Assembly: GCF_013201895.1 (NCBI RefSeq)
Contig: NZ_CP053841.1
Location: 1,798,001-1,862,000 of the forward strand
Reading direction: 5' to 3'
Origin: Campylobacter blaseri
GTDB taxonomy: Bacteria; Campylobacterota; Campylobacteria; Campylobacterales; Campylobacteraceae
Length of the DNA: 64,000 nucleotides
Position 1 is the stretch's first letter; each line of letters starts with the position of its first letter. Made by a program: the position numbers and the translations under genes. Positions 54,849 through 63,349 of this stretch are shown piece by piece. The notes beneath the pieces were generated by a model, which was given only the letters and a program-made list of their open reading frames with translations, did not search any database and was not told the DNA's origin.

Positions 54849-54879
54849 AAATCTGCCCTTATGAATACTAAATTTTCAA

Positions 54880-55866
54880 CTAACCAACAAAATACCTACT
54901 AGCCTCTTTTTTATCACTAAATGCAGTAGCTACAAATTTCTCATCTCCAATGCCAACTTCATACTCTTTTAAAATATCTGTTTTAGCATAAGTTAAAGCA
55001 AATTTTACAGCAACTTTTTTATCATCTAAATTTGCATTTTTACTTATCAAAGAGTATGCCCCAACTATTCCATCTGGCAAAATTATCTCAGTGAATTTAT
55101 CATTTTGAATATTTTTAAGTCTTAAGTTATCAATTTCATCTTTACCTATTATCATTTTTGCACCATTTTCAAGTCTTAAATGTCTTCCAAATTTTAAAAT
55201 TTCACTATCTACAAAGCTATCTAACCCTTCGAAATTTAAAGCATCTTTTAGCTTATTACTGAAATTTTGCATAGTAAGTAAGCACCCACCACCCGGACTT
55301 TCAAACTCATCAAATTTGAACTCCTTTGCCATTTCAAGCTGTCTTGAGCGACCTCTTCCACTTATATCTAAAAGTTTTTCTCTATCAACCCAGCCATTTA
55401 TCTCCGGTGTAGTTGGTTTTAAAAGTTTTGCACAAAGTGGTCTTAAAATAAGCGAGTTTTCATCGCCTGAAAGATTTCTAACGCTATCAAGCGCCTCTCT
55501 TCTTTGACTCATAGGTCTTTGCCCTAAAACTTCTCCTGTTATGATAAAACTTGCACCCTCATTTTCAAGCATATTTAATGCTGTTTTAAACATATAAGCA
55601 TGGCAATCTATACAGGGATTAAAGTGTTTTCCATAACCATATTTTGGATTTAGTAAAACATCTTGTAAATATCTATTTTTCACATCTACTATTTTAAGTT
55701 GGGCTCCTGCTAAATTTGCTCTTTTTTTTAAAATTTCACTTCTATCATCTTTTGAGCCAAAACCTATATTTATATGCAATGCTATTATTTCTATATTTTG
55801 CATTGTCATTATCTTGATAGCAAGCATACTATCAAGCCCTCCGCTAAAAAGTGCCAGTGCTTTCAT
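54880..55866 (-). CDS. PP-loop ATPase, ThiI/MnmA-like tRNA thiolation type
   Basis: The 328-residue protein has the PP-loop ALFSGGLDSMLAIKI (about 5-19), a cysteine pair NPCIDCHAYM (about 83-92), GEVLGQRPMSQRREAL (about 111-126) and GGGCLLTMQNF (about 190-200). The C-terminal part fits an NFACT-R-like RNA-binding domain. Such proteins adenylate a base and install sulfur in tRNA; the exact nucleoside is not known. It overlaps dnaG by 4 bases (ATGA). The cysteines suggest a sulfur relay or a zinc/cluster site. Confidence 0.72.
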   Translation of the reverse strand: MKALALFSGGLDSMLAIKIMTMQNIEIIALHINIGFGSKDDRSEILKKRANLAGAQLKIVDVKNRYLQDVLLNPKYGYGKHFNPCIDCHAYMFKTALNMLENEGASFIITGEVLGQRPMSQRREALDSVRNLSGDENSLILRPLCAKLLKPTTPEINGWVDREKLLDISGRGRSRQLEMAKEFKFDEFESPGGGCLLTMQNFSNKLKDALNFEGLDSFVDSEILKFGRHLRLENGAKMIIGKDEIDNLRLKNIQNDKFTEIILPDGIVGAYSLISKNANLDDKKVAVKFALTYAKTDILKEYEVGIGDEKFVATAFSDKKEASRYFVG

Positions 55867-57503
55867 TTTACTCCTCTTAATTTTCTAAGTGCATTTTGAA
55901 TTTTCATAATTTTTTCCATCTTTTGTGGATCGTTACTATGTTTTATATCTTCTAATAATATTTTATAGTATTTTTCTTTTAAAATACCAATTCCTTTAAA
56001 AAACTGCGATTGGCTATTTATAACCTCTATATCCTCATCTATAAGAAGCTCTCTTATCTGCTCATCATCATATTTTTTTAATTTAATTAGCCTAAATATA
56101 TCAAAATGTCTAGCAAACATCTCCTCATTACACATATCATACCCTGATTTATAAAACCTATTATCAACTAAAAGAGTTTTTAAAATGCTAAGTTCTAAAT
56201 AATCTTTTGATGATGAAATGATTTGATTTTTTTCTATTTCTATTTTAATATTTTCTTTTCTTTGATTTCTTGATAGTCCAAATCTAGCTATATCTATATT
56301 TAGCACCTGTGCTACTAAAGTCATGTATGAATCAGCTATTATGGGTTTTAAAGAAAAAGTAAATTGTTGAATTTCCTCAAGTGCTTTTTGTTTTTGAATA
56401 GGGCGAGAGAGATCATATTTAGAAGCTATATCTCTAATCAAAAACTCCCCTGCTTCAATTCTATTTTCAATTATATTTTCTAACCTTTTTAAATTTCCAC
56501 TTTGAACCAAATCAGCTGGATCAGCACCCTCTGGGATTATTACAACACTTGCATCAAGTTCATTTATGCTTAAAAGCTTTGAACTTTTTATAGCAGCACT
56601 AATTCCTGCACTATCTCCATCAAAGCATAAAACTATCTTTGCGTCACTTCTTCTTAAAAGCGGTAAATGTTGTTCTGTAAGTGCTGTTCCTAAAACTGCA
56701 ACAGCATTTGTGTAGCCCGCTTTATGTAGCATTATAGTATCCATATAACCCTCTGTTATAATAATCTCTTTTTTATTATAAATGCTACTTTTTGCAATGT
56801 CATATGCGTATAAAATTTTTGACTTATTAAAAACTCTTGACTCTGGGCTATTTACATACTTTGCGGGGTGATTTGTGATAGTTCTTCCGCCAAAACCTAC
56901 AAGCTTTCCTGTGTGATTTTTTATAGCAAATGTGATTCTTTCTATAAAACTGGCATAAAATCCATTCTCGCCCTGCTTTATAATACCAACATCAAGTGCT
57001 TCATTTGGCTCAATTTTTTCATTTTCTAAAAGATTAATTGTATTTTGAGATATAGGAGCATAGCCTATATCAAAACATTTTATAAGTTCATCATCAAAAC
57101 CACGACTATAAAGGTAGTTTAAAGCATTTTGATTTTTATACAATAAACTTTTATAAAAAGCTCCCACTTTCTCCAAAACCTTTTTATCCTCTTTAAAATC
57201 TCTTTTTGAAGATGTATATTCTAAAGTGAAATTTGAGATATTTGCAAGTTTTTCAATAGCTTCTGGGTAATTTAAATTTTCATAATCCATTATGAATTTA
57301 ATAGCATTTCCCCCTGCTTTGCATGAAAAACAGTGAAAAATTCCAAGCTTTGAGCTTACGCTCATACTTGGGTTTCTGTCATCATGAAAAGGACAAACTC
57401 CTACAAAATTACTACCGCTTCGTTTTAGTGGTATGTAGTTACTAACAACATCAACTATATCAACTTGTTCTAAAAGTTTATTAATACTATCTTGGCTTAT
57501 CAT
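55863..57503 (-). CDS. dnaG: DNA primase
   Basis: The 546-residue primase has an N-terminal CHC2 zinc finger with CPFHDDRNPSMSV...HCFSCKAGG (about 37-65), the TOPRIM domain with ITEGYMDTIMLHKAGY and FDGDSAG (about 255-320) and a short C-terminal helicase-binding region. It makes RNA primers for the replisome. The start was set at 57503 (ATG ATA AGC); a TTG two codons earlier adds ML. The region is AT-rich and the ribosome site weak. It precedes the PP-loop gene in an operon. Confidence 0.96.
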   Translation of the reverse strand: MISQDSINKLLEQVDIVDVVSNYIPLKRSGSNFVGVCPFHDDRNPSMSVSSKLGIFHCFSCKAGGNAIKFIMDYENLNYPEAIEKLANISNFTLEYTSSKRDFKEDKKVLEKVGAFYKSLLYKNQNALNYLYSRGFDDELIKCFDIGYAPISQNTINLLENEKIEPNEALDVGIIKQGENGFYASFIERITFAIKNHTGKLVGFGGRTITNHPAKYVNSPESRVFNKSKILYAYDIAKSSIYNKKEIIITEGYMDTIMLHKAGYTNAVAVLGTALTEQHLPLLRRSDAKIVLCFDGDSAGISAAIKSSKLLSINELDASVVIIPEGADPADLVQSGNLKRLENIIENRIEAGEFLIRDIASKYDLSRPIQKQKALEEIQQFTFSLKPIIADSYMTLVAQVLNIDIARFGLSRNQRKENIKIEIEKNQIISSSKDYLELSILKTLLVDNRFYKSGYDMCNEEMFARHFDIFRLIKLKKYDDEQIRELLIDEDIEVINSQSQFFKGIGILKEKYYKILLEDIKHSNDPQKMEKIMKIQNALRKLRGVK

Positions 57504-57560
57504 AAGCAAAATTATACAAAAACTTTGTTATAATCGAGCTAAATTAAAACAAGGTAAAAT

Positions 57561-58586
57561 TTGGAAAATTTTTTTATAGACTATAGAGATCCTATATTTG
57601 GGCTAATAATTCTAATAAGTGCGGCTTTAATTGTAGCTATATTTAGCTATATTTGGGGCGTTTTTAGCCTAAAAGATAAAAATGAAACCATAGAAAAATT
57701 TATTAAAAAATTTAATACCATAAATGGTCTTTCAAAAGAACATATTGAACTATTAGAAAGTATAGATATAGAACCAAAAACACTTGGAATACTAGCAACA
57801 ACATTTAAAAATAGTGGGGATTTTGAAAAGGCTATAAATATCTATACAATAGCTTTAAATAAAACAAATGATAAAAAAGAAAAAGAGTATTTTTTAACTG
57901 AGCTAGGAAAGGTTTTTTTTAAAGCTGGATTCTTGCAAAAATCAGAAGATATATTTTTACAAGCTTTAAGTTTAGGAGCTAGAAATATTGATGCTTTAAA
58001 ATTTCTAAATGTAATTTATGAAAAATTAAAGTTGTATGATAAAGAGCTTGAGGTTTTAGATGCACTAAAAGAGCAAGGGCTAAATACAGATGAAAGCACT
58101 GCATTTGTCAAAGCACAAATGATTGCAAATGACAACTCACTTAGTTTTGATAAAAAAATTAAAGAGATTATGAAATTCTCAAGTCATTTTAACTTTGTAT
58201 CAAGATTTATTATAGAACTTTTTATTAAAAACAACGAGCCACTATCCAAACTAAAAAAATTTCCTCCTTTAAAAGAGTGTATAGATATAATATGGCATTT
58301 AGATGAGTGCGTAAATGCAAAAGATAAAGAGTATAAAGCACTATTTTTTGCTAAAAATTTAATAAATGAGTACGAAAAAAGTAGTTTTTTTGAGATAGAA
58401 GCAATTTCGGCTATGAGAAAAAGTGGTTTTTTTGATGCTAATTTAAATTTTAAATATATTTGTAGTGAATGTAGGAATAATCTACCGTCATTTTTTTATA
58501 GGTGTCCTATTTGCTACTCTTTACAAAGTGCTAAAATAGTACCAAAACTAATAAGGAAAGATGATGAAATCAATATGCCTTTTTAG
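57561..58586 (+). CDS. LapB/YciM-like TPR protein with zinc ribbon
   Basis: The 341-residue protein has an N-terminal TM anchor (about 13-33), TPR-like helices (about 75-230; ALNKTNDKKEKEYFLTELGK and so on) and a C-terminal rubredoxin-like ribbon with CSEC and CPIC (about 302-320). This is the LapB (YciM) layout, which links membrane glycan/lipid A synthesis to FtsH proteolysis in E. coli. It starts with TTG after AAGGTAAAAT and overlaps rnhA by 26 bases. Homologues precede rnhA in Campylobacter. Confidence 0.78.
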   Translation: MENFFIDYRDPIFGLIILISAALIVAIFSYIWGVFSLKDKNETIEKFIKKFNTINGLSKEHIELLESIDIEPKTLGILATTFKNSGDFEKAINIYTIALNKTNDKKEKEYFLTELGKVFFKAGFLQKSEDIFLQALSLGARNIDALKFLNVIYEKLKLYDKELEVLDALKEQGLNTDESTAFVKAQMIANDNSLSFDKKIKEIMKFSSHFNFVSRFIIELFIKNNEPLSKLKKFPPLKECIDIIWHLDECVNAKDKEYKALFFAKNLINEYEKSSFFEIEAISAMRKSGFFDANLNFKYICSECRNNLPSFFYRCPICYSLQSAKIVPKLIRKDDEINMPF

Positions 58587-58998
58587 TGATGGCTCTTGTT
58601 TGGGAAATCCGGGAATTGGTGGTTGGGCATATATTTTAGACTACAAAGGTAAAGAAAAAAAACAAAGTGGTGCACAAGAAAATACTACGAACAATCAAAT
58701 GGAATTATTAGCTGTAATTAATGGTTTAAAAGCCTTAAAAGAACCATGTGAAGTAACAATATACACTGATAGTAGCTATGTTGCTAATGCTATAAATTTA
58801 TGGCTTACTAACTGGATTAAAAAAGATTTTAAAAATGTTAAAAATATTCCGCTTTGGAAAGAGTATATAGTTACATCAAAAAAACACAAGATAAAAGCTA
58901 TATGGATAAAAGGACATGCGGGACATCCGCAAAATGAAGAGTGCGATAAAATGGCAAGAAATGAGGCAATAAATTTGCAAAAGGTTTTAACTAGATGA
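58561..58998 (+). CDS. rnhA: Ribonuclease HI
   Basis: The 145-residue enzyme has the first catalytic aspartate in FSDGSCLGNPGIGGWAYIL (about 8-26), the glutamate in NNQMELLAVINGL (about 45-57), the aspartate in IYTDSSYVANAI and the C-terminal WIKGHAGHPQNEECD with His and Asp. It cleaves RNA in RNA:DNA hybrids. It overlaps the LapB-like gene at its start and rnc at its end (ATGA). Confidence 0.95.
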   Translation: MMKSICLFSDGSCLGNPGIGGWAYILDYKGKEKKQSGAQENTTNNQMELLAVINGLKALKEPCEVTIYTDSSYVANAINLWLTNWIKKDFKNVKNIPLWKEYIVTSKKHKIKAIWIKGHAGHPQNEECDKMARNEAINLQKVLTR

Positions 58999-59672
58999 AT
59001 TTAAATATTTTAGAAAAAAACTTAGGTTATAAATTTAAAGATAAAAATTTACTAAAATTAGCATTAACTCATAAAAGCTCCAAAACACCTAAAAACAATG
59101 AAAGACTTGAGTTTTTAGGAGATGCTGTTATGGATTTGATAGTGGCTGAGTATCTTTGTCAAAAATTTAAAGATACAAATGAGGGCGAACTTTCAAAACT
59201 AAGAGCCGCACTTGTTAATGAAACAAGCTTTTCAAACCTTGCAAAAAATCTAAATTTAGGTAATTTTATCTTTTTATCAAATGCTGAAGAGCAAAACAAC
59301 GGAAGACATAAAAACTCAATTTTATCAGATGCTTTTGAGGCTATTATGGGTGCTATCTACATTGAGGGAGGACTTGAAATTTGCAAAAATATAGCTATTA
59401 GATTACTTGAAAAAAACTATGATGAGATTGATTCAAAATCACTATTAAAAGACTATAAAACAACACTTCAAGAAATAACTCAAGCCAAATTTGGTGCAAC
59501 GCCTATGTATAAACTTATAAGCTCTCAGGGTCCTGACCATGAGAAAAAATTTGTTATGGGTGTGTTTTTAAATGATAAAAAATATGGAGAATCATTAGGA
59601 AAAAGTAAAAAAGATGCTGAACAAAAAGCAGCAAAAAAAGCCATTGAAAAAATTGAAAAAGAAAATATATGA
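58995..59672 (+). CDS. rnc: Ribonuclease III
   Basis: The 225-residue enzyme has the RNase III signature [21 protein letters not shown] (about 35-55), [16 protein letters not shown] (about 110-125) with the metal acids, and a C-terminal double-stranded RNA-binding domain (about 150-222) with [14 protein letters not shown]. It processes rRNA and small RNAs. The start overlaps the rnhA stop and the stop overlaps aroC. Confidence 0.95.
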   Translation: MNLNILEKNLGYKFKDKNLLKLALTHKSSKTPKNNERLEFLGDAVMDLIVAEYLCQKFKDTNEGELSKLRAALVNETSFSNLAKNLNLGNFIFLSNAEEQNNGRHKNSILSDAFEAIMGAIYIEGGLEICKNIAIRLLEKNYDEIDSKSLLKDYKTTLQEITQAKFGATPMYKLISSQGPDHEKKFVMGVFLNDKKYGESLGKSKKDAEQKAAKKAIEKIEKENI

Positions 59673-60766
59673 ATACATTTGGAACTAAATTTAGACTAAC
59701 AACATTTGGAGAAAGCCATGGAAATGCCATAGGCGGTGTACTTGATGGAGTGCCTGCTGGACTAAAAATAGATTTAGACTTTATACAAAAAGAGCTAAAT
59801 AAAAGAAAACCTGGTGGTAAATTTGCAACATCAAGAAAAGAGAGTGATAAGATTGAAATTTTAAGTGGCGTTTTTGAAGGTCTTAGCACAGGAATGCCAA
59901 TTGGTCTAATAATATATAATGAAAATCAAAAATCAAAAGATTATGAAAATGTTAAAAATATTTTTCGTCCAGGGCATGCTGATTTTACCTATTTTCATAA
60001 ATTTGGAATTAGAGATTATAGAGGTGGTGGAAGAAGTAGTGCAAGAGAAAGTGCTATAAGAGTGGCTGGTGGAGCGATAGCACAACTACTTTTAAACGAG
60101 TTAAGCATTGAAATTTGTAGTGGTATTTATAGTGTTGGTAAAGTTAATCATAATACAAATTTAGAAGATGATTTTAATAAATTAGATTTTAAATTTGTAG
60201 AAAATTCTGAAATTTTTTCACTTTATCCAAATTTAGAAAATGAGTTTAAAAATGAAATTTTAAAAGCAAAAAAATCCCACGATAGCATTGGTGGAAGTGT
60301 TGGAACTATCATAAAAAATCTTCCAATTGGGCTTGGGGAAGTTCTTTATGAAAAATTTGATGCAAAGATTAGTGAAGCTATGATGGGTATAAATGCTGTA
60401 AAGGCTGTTGAAATTGGAAGTGGAGTTTTTGCAAGTGAAAAAAAAGGAAGTCAAAATAATGATTTTATAAATAAAAATGGTTTTTTATCTAATAATTCTG
60501 GTGGAGTATTAGGTGGTTTAACAAGCGGTCAAGATGTGATTATAAAAACTCATTTTAAACCAACTCCTTCTATATTTTTAAAAGAAAAAACTATTGATAT
60601 TTTTGGAAATGAAAAAATTTGCGAATTAAAAGGAAGGCATGATCCTTGCGTTGCTGTTAGAGGAAGTGTTGTTGCAACTGCAATGGCAAGACTAGTAGTT
60701 GCTGATATGCTAATACTAAATTTAAGTTCAAAACTAGATAATATTAAAAAAATTTACAACCTTTAA
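59669..60766 (+). CDS. aroC: Chorismate synthase
   Basis: The 365-residue enzyme has [18 protein letters not shown] (about 14-31), [27 protein letters not shown] (about 105-131) and [24 protein letters not shown] (about 316-339), all AroC signatures that bind FMN and EPSP. It makes chorismate, the branch point of aromatic amino acids. Last gene of lapB-like, rnhA, rnc, aroC, the same order as I recall for C. jejuni Cj1637c to Cj1634c. Confidence 0.96.
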   Translation: MNTFGTKFRLTTFGESHGNAIGGVLDGVPAGLKIDLDFIQKELNKRKPGGKFATSRKESDKIEILSGVFEGLSTGMPIGLIIYNENQKSKDYENVKNIFRPGHADFTYFHKFGIRDYRGGGRSSARESAIRVAGGAIAQLLLNELSIEICSGIYSVGKVNHNTNLEDDFNKLDFKFVENSEIFSLYPNLENEFKNEILKAKKSHDSIGGSVGTIIKNLPIGLGEVLYEKFDAKISEAMMGINAVKAVEIGSGVFASEKKGSQNNDFINKNGFLSNNSGGVLGGLTSGQDVIIKTHFKPTPSIFLKEKTIDIFGNEKICELKGRHDPCVAVRGSVVATAMARLVVADMLILNLSSKLDNIKKIYNL

Positions 60767-60803
60767 CATATTTATTTATAGAAAATTAAAGTGTTATTTT
60801 AAG

Positions 60804-61304
60804 ATGAAAAAAGATGAAAATGAGCCAATACTAACCTTAAAAAGGAAAAAATCACTTTTTAATTTTATATACCATATATCTTTTATATTCTGGATATTTG
60901 CTACTTTAATTTTTATACCATCATGGTTTATTATGGCTGATACTATTTTAAAAAATATTATTGGAGTTTTTCTTATAATTTCTATTTTTTATTGGTATTT
61001 TGGTATGTTTGATATAAGACTGATTCAGTGCTATGAAAAATATTTTATAATACAAAGAATACTTTTTTCTAAAAAAATTTACTATAGTTATTTGAAAAAG
61101 TATGACTTTTTTAGATCTTTTGCGGGTGATTATACTATTTTAATATATAAAAAATATAGATTTGGAACTCATATAAATGAAGTTTTATTTGATAAAGATG
61201 ATTTTACTAAATTTATCGAACTTTTGGAAAACAAAGGAATATATGAATATAATCTTTTAATAAAAAGAAATGAAAAGCATATTAAAAAGGCTATCAAAAA
61301 ATAG
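60804..61304 (+). CDS. Two-span membrane protein with PH-like tail, unknown
   Basis: The 166-residue product has two TM segments (about 18-44 and 49-68) and a C-terminal cytosolic region (about 75-160) of alternating strands with YFIIQRILFSKKIYYSYLKK and FDKDDFTKFIELL, reminiscent of bacterial PH (DUF304-like) domains. No family is certain. It lies 37 bases after aroC. The 169 bases after it hold no gene. Confidence 0.5.
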   Translation: MKKDENEPILTLKRKKSLFNFIYHISFIFWIFATLIFIPSWFIMADTILKNIIGVFLIISIFYWYFGMFDIRLIQCYEKYFIIQRILFSKKIYYSYLKKYDFFRSFAGDYTILIYKKYRFGTHINEVLFDKDDFTKFIELLENKGIYEYNLLIKRNEKHIKKAIKK

Positions 61305-61473
61305 CAATTAAAAAGCCTAGACTAATAATTGCTACACGTTTTATTACATTTTCAAATACTAGATAAATCACTTATAAAACTTCTGTTTTTATCACCATAA
61401 AAAATACTATTAAAAGATAGTCCTTAACTATAAAAATTGATTACTTTTTACTAGTTTATGCCTATCTTGAATT

Positions 61474-62292
61474 TTATCCAAAAATTCTATAAATATCATC
61501 AAGTAAGAAATATTTTTTTTCAGCTGTTCCTTTATAAAATGGATTTATTTCATTATCAAAAGCATCTTTGAAAAATTGATGTTTGCTTAAGTCAATCAAT
61601 GTTTGATTTATTATGTCTAAAAGCTCTTTATTTCCCTTTTGAACACCTATTCCTAAAAAATCAGTATCTCCAACATTTTTTATATTTACTTCTACACTTC
61701 TGTCTAATATTGGATAGCTTAAAACTATTAAATTATCTGTAGCAAAACCGTCGCCTTCATTGTTTTTAAGCATTTTATAACACTCATTTGAACTTCTACA
61801 CAAAACAGTGTTAAAACCTTTTTGAGTAAAATATTTTTGCCCCACAGAACCATCTTCAACTAAAAGTTTCTTTCCTGTGTTAAAATCTGATAGTCTTTGT
61901 ATATTATCATTTTTTCTAGTTAAAACTCCCAAATTTACCGAGAAGTATGGCATAGAGAAATCTATCCTTTTTGCTCTTTCATCTGTTATTGTTAAAGTTG
62001 TAATAACTATATCAACATCGCCTTTTTCAAGAGCTTCTATACGATTGCTTGTTTGTAAGGTTACGAATTTAACGTCCCCCCCCCCGCTTCTTTTTTCATT
62101 AAATATAGCTTTTGCTATAGCATTTGCAAGCTCTATTTCAAAACCTTCATATTTACCATCACTAATATTTGTAAAAGGTGGTTTGCCGTCCCTTACGCCA
62201 ACTTTTAATACACCACTAGTTTGGATTTCACTGAGTGTCGCAGAAAACACAAAGCTCAACAAGAAACACAGGGTTAAAATTATTTTTTTCAT
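61474..62292 (-). CDS. Periplasmic amino-acid-type solute-binding protein with a G10 tract
   Basis: The 272-residue protein has a signal peptide (about 1-18, FVFSATL; no lipobox) and the family 3 fold: LKVGVRDGKPPFTNI (about 29-43), GFEIELANAIAKAIF (about 50-64), RIDFSMPYFSVNLGVLTRK. It resembles PEB1a/CjaA-type binders of Asp, Glu or Cys. Residues SGGGD (69-73) are encoded by ten consecutive G; one G fewer or more leads to a stop within eight codons, so expression is probably phase-variable. In this sequence the frame is ON. The permease genes are elsewhere. A Fur-like box lies 16 bases upstream. Confidence 0.88.
   Translation of the reverse strand: MKKIILTLCFLLSFVFSATLSEIQTSGVLKVGVRDGKPPFTNISDGKYEGFEIELANAIAKAIFNEKRSGGGDVKFVTLQTSNRIEALEKGDVDIVITTLTITDERAKRIDFSMPYFSVNLGVLTRKNDNIQRLSDFNTGKKLLVEDGSVGQKYFTQKGFNTVLCRSSNECYKMLKNNEGDGFATDNLIVLSYPILDRSVEVNIKNVGDTDFLGIGVQKGNKELLDIINQTLIDLSKHQFFKDAFDNEINPFYKGTAEKKYFLLDDIYRIFG
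62076..62085 (-). repeat. G10 homopolymer (contingency tract)
   Basis: Ten C on plus, ten G on the coding strand, in codons 70-73 of the solute-binding protein gene. Loss of one G gives the reading AGC GGG GGG GGG ACG TTA AAT TCG TAA; gain of one gives GGA CGT TAA. Confidence 0.9.
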
Positions 62293-62307
62293 TTTTTTCC
62301 TTTAAAA

Positions 62308-62324
62308 ATAATAATGGTTATTAT
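62308..62324. promoter_or_regulatory. Fur/PerR-like inverted repeat
   Basis: ATAATAA-TGG-TTATTAT is a perfect 7-3-7 inverted repeat just before the ribosome site (AAAGGAAAAAA) of the solute-binding protein gene. The composition fits Fur or PerR operators, but the site is close to the start for a promoter operator. The remaining bases up to 62560 are AT-rich without a gene. Confidence 0.4.
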
Positions 62325-62560
62325 AATAATATGTGCATTAAAAGCAGATTAATATCTTAATTATTACTATATAAATATTTTCTCTTTTTAATTAATTAAA
62401 AAAGTATTTCTCTTGTGTTGTTTCAAAAAATATTGTTATTTTGTGATGGTAATACTAATAGTTGTTAATATGATGTTAAATTTAATTTTTAAGTTAGAAA
62501 ATATAAAAAAATTTAAAATAAAAAGGTTAGTTAGTAGAGATTTTAAAGGAGTATTGTGTG

Positions 62561-62590
62561 AATTTTGAAGCACAAAAGTGCTTCAAAATT
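62561..62590 (-). terminator. sodB terminator
   Basis: AATTTTGAAGCAC and GTGCTTCAAAATT form a perfect 13-bp stem with an AAAA loop. It begins directly at the sodB stop codon. Confidence 0.85.
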
Positions 62591-63241
62591 TTAGCAACCA
62601 CAACCGCAACTACCTTTTTTAACTTCAGGATGAACTTCATCAATATAAAACTTAACTGAGTTCATTCCCTCTTTTTTTGCCCACTCATAAGCTTCAGAAA
62701 CAAATTCCCAATTTATATTTTCATAAAATTTTTCTAAATAAGCTGGTCTTGCATTTTGACTGTCTAGATAGTAAGCATGTTCCCAAACATCAACAACTAA
62801 AAGTGGAACTTTGTTTTGAGTTACAGGAGTGTCTGCATTACTAGTTTGAATAATTTCAAGTTTTTTTGTTTCAGGGTCATAGGTTAACCAACACCAGCCA
62901 GAACCAAATAGTGTAGCAGATGCTTTAATAAACTCATCTTTAAAATTAGTAAATTCTTTTTCTAAAGCCTCTTTTAACTCTTTACTTGCTTCACTTTTTT
63001 TAGCTATTGAGTCCCAGTAAAAATCATGGTTGTAAACTTGTGCAGCATTGTTAAAAATACCACCTTTTGCGTTCATTATAATATCATATAGTCCAGATTT
63101 TTCAAACTCAGTTCCTGCTACTAAATTATTTAAATTTGCAACATATGCATTATGGTGTTTTCCGTGATGATAATCACAGGTTTTTTCGCTAACTATTGCA
63201 TTATTTTTAGCGTCAAATGGCAAATCTCTTAATTTAAACAT
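62591..63241 (-). CDS. sodB: Iron superoxide dismutase with cysteine-rich tail
   Basis: The 216-residue enzyme has the metal ligands in DYHHGKHHNAYV (about 23-34), NHDFYWDSI (about 73-81) and DVWEHAYYLD (about 158-167), with FGSGWCWL and an overall Fe-SOD pattern. It converts superoxide to H2O2 and O2 in the cytosol. The C-terminus ends VKKGSCGCGC, a cysteine tail not present in typical SodB. It is monocistronic with a strong hairpin at its stop. Confidence 0.95.
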   Translation of the reverse strand: MFKLRDLPFDAKNNAIVSEKTCDYHHGKHHNAYVANLNNLVAGTEFEKSGLYDIIMNAKGGIFNNAAQVYNHDFYWDSIAKKSEASKELKEALEKEFTNFKDEFIKASATLFGSGWCWLTYDPETKKLEIIQTSNADTPVTQNKVPLLVVDVWEHAYYLDSQNARPAYLEKFYENINWEFVSEAYEWAKKEGMNSVKFYIDEVHPEVKKGSCGCGC

Positions 63242-63349
63242 TTAAAATCCTTTGTAATAAAATTTATAATAATTATATATCATTAGAGTAAGCAAATTAT
63301 AAATAAGATACTTTTTGTATTATTTATAATTTGCATTTTTATTTTACTT

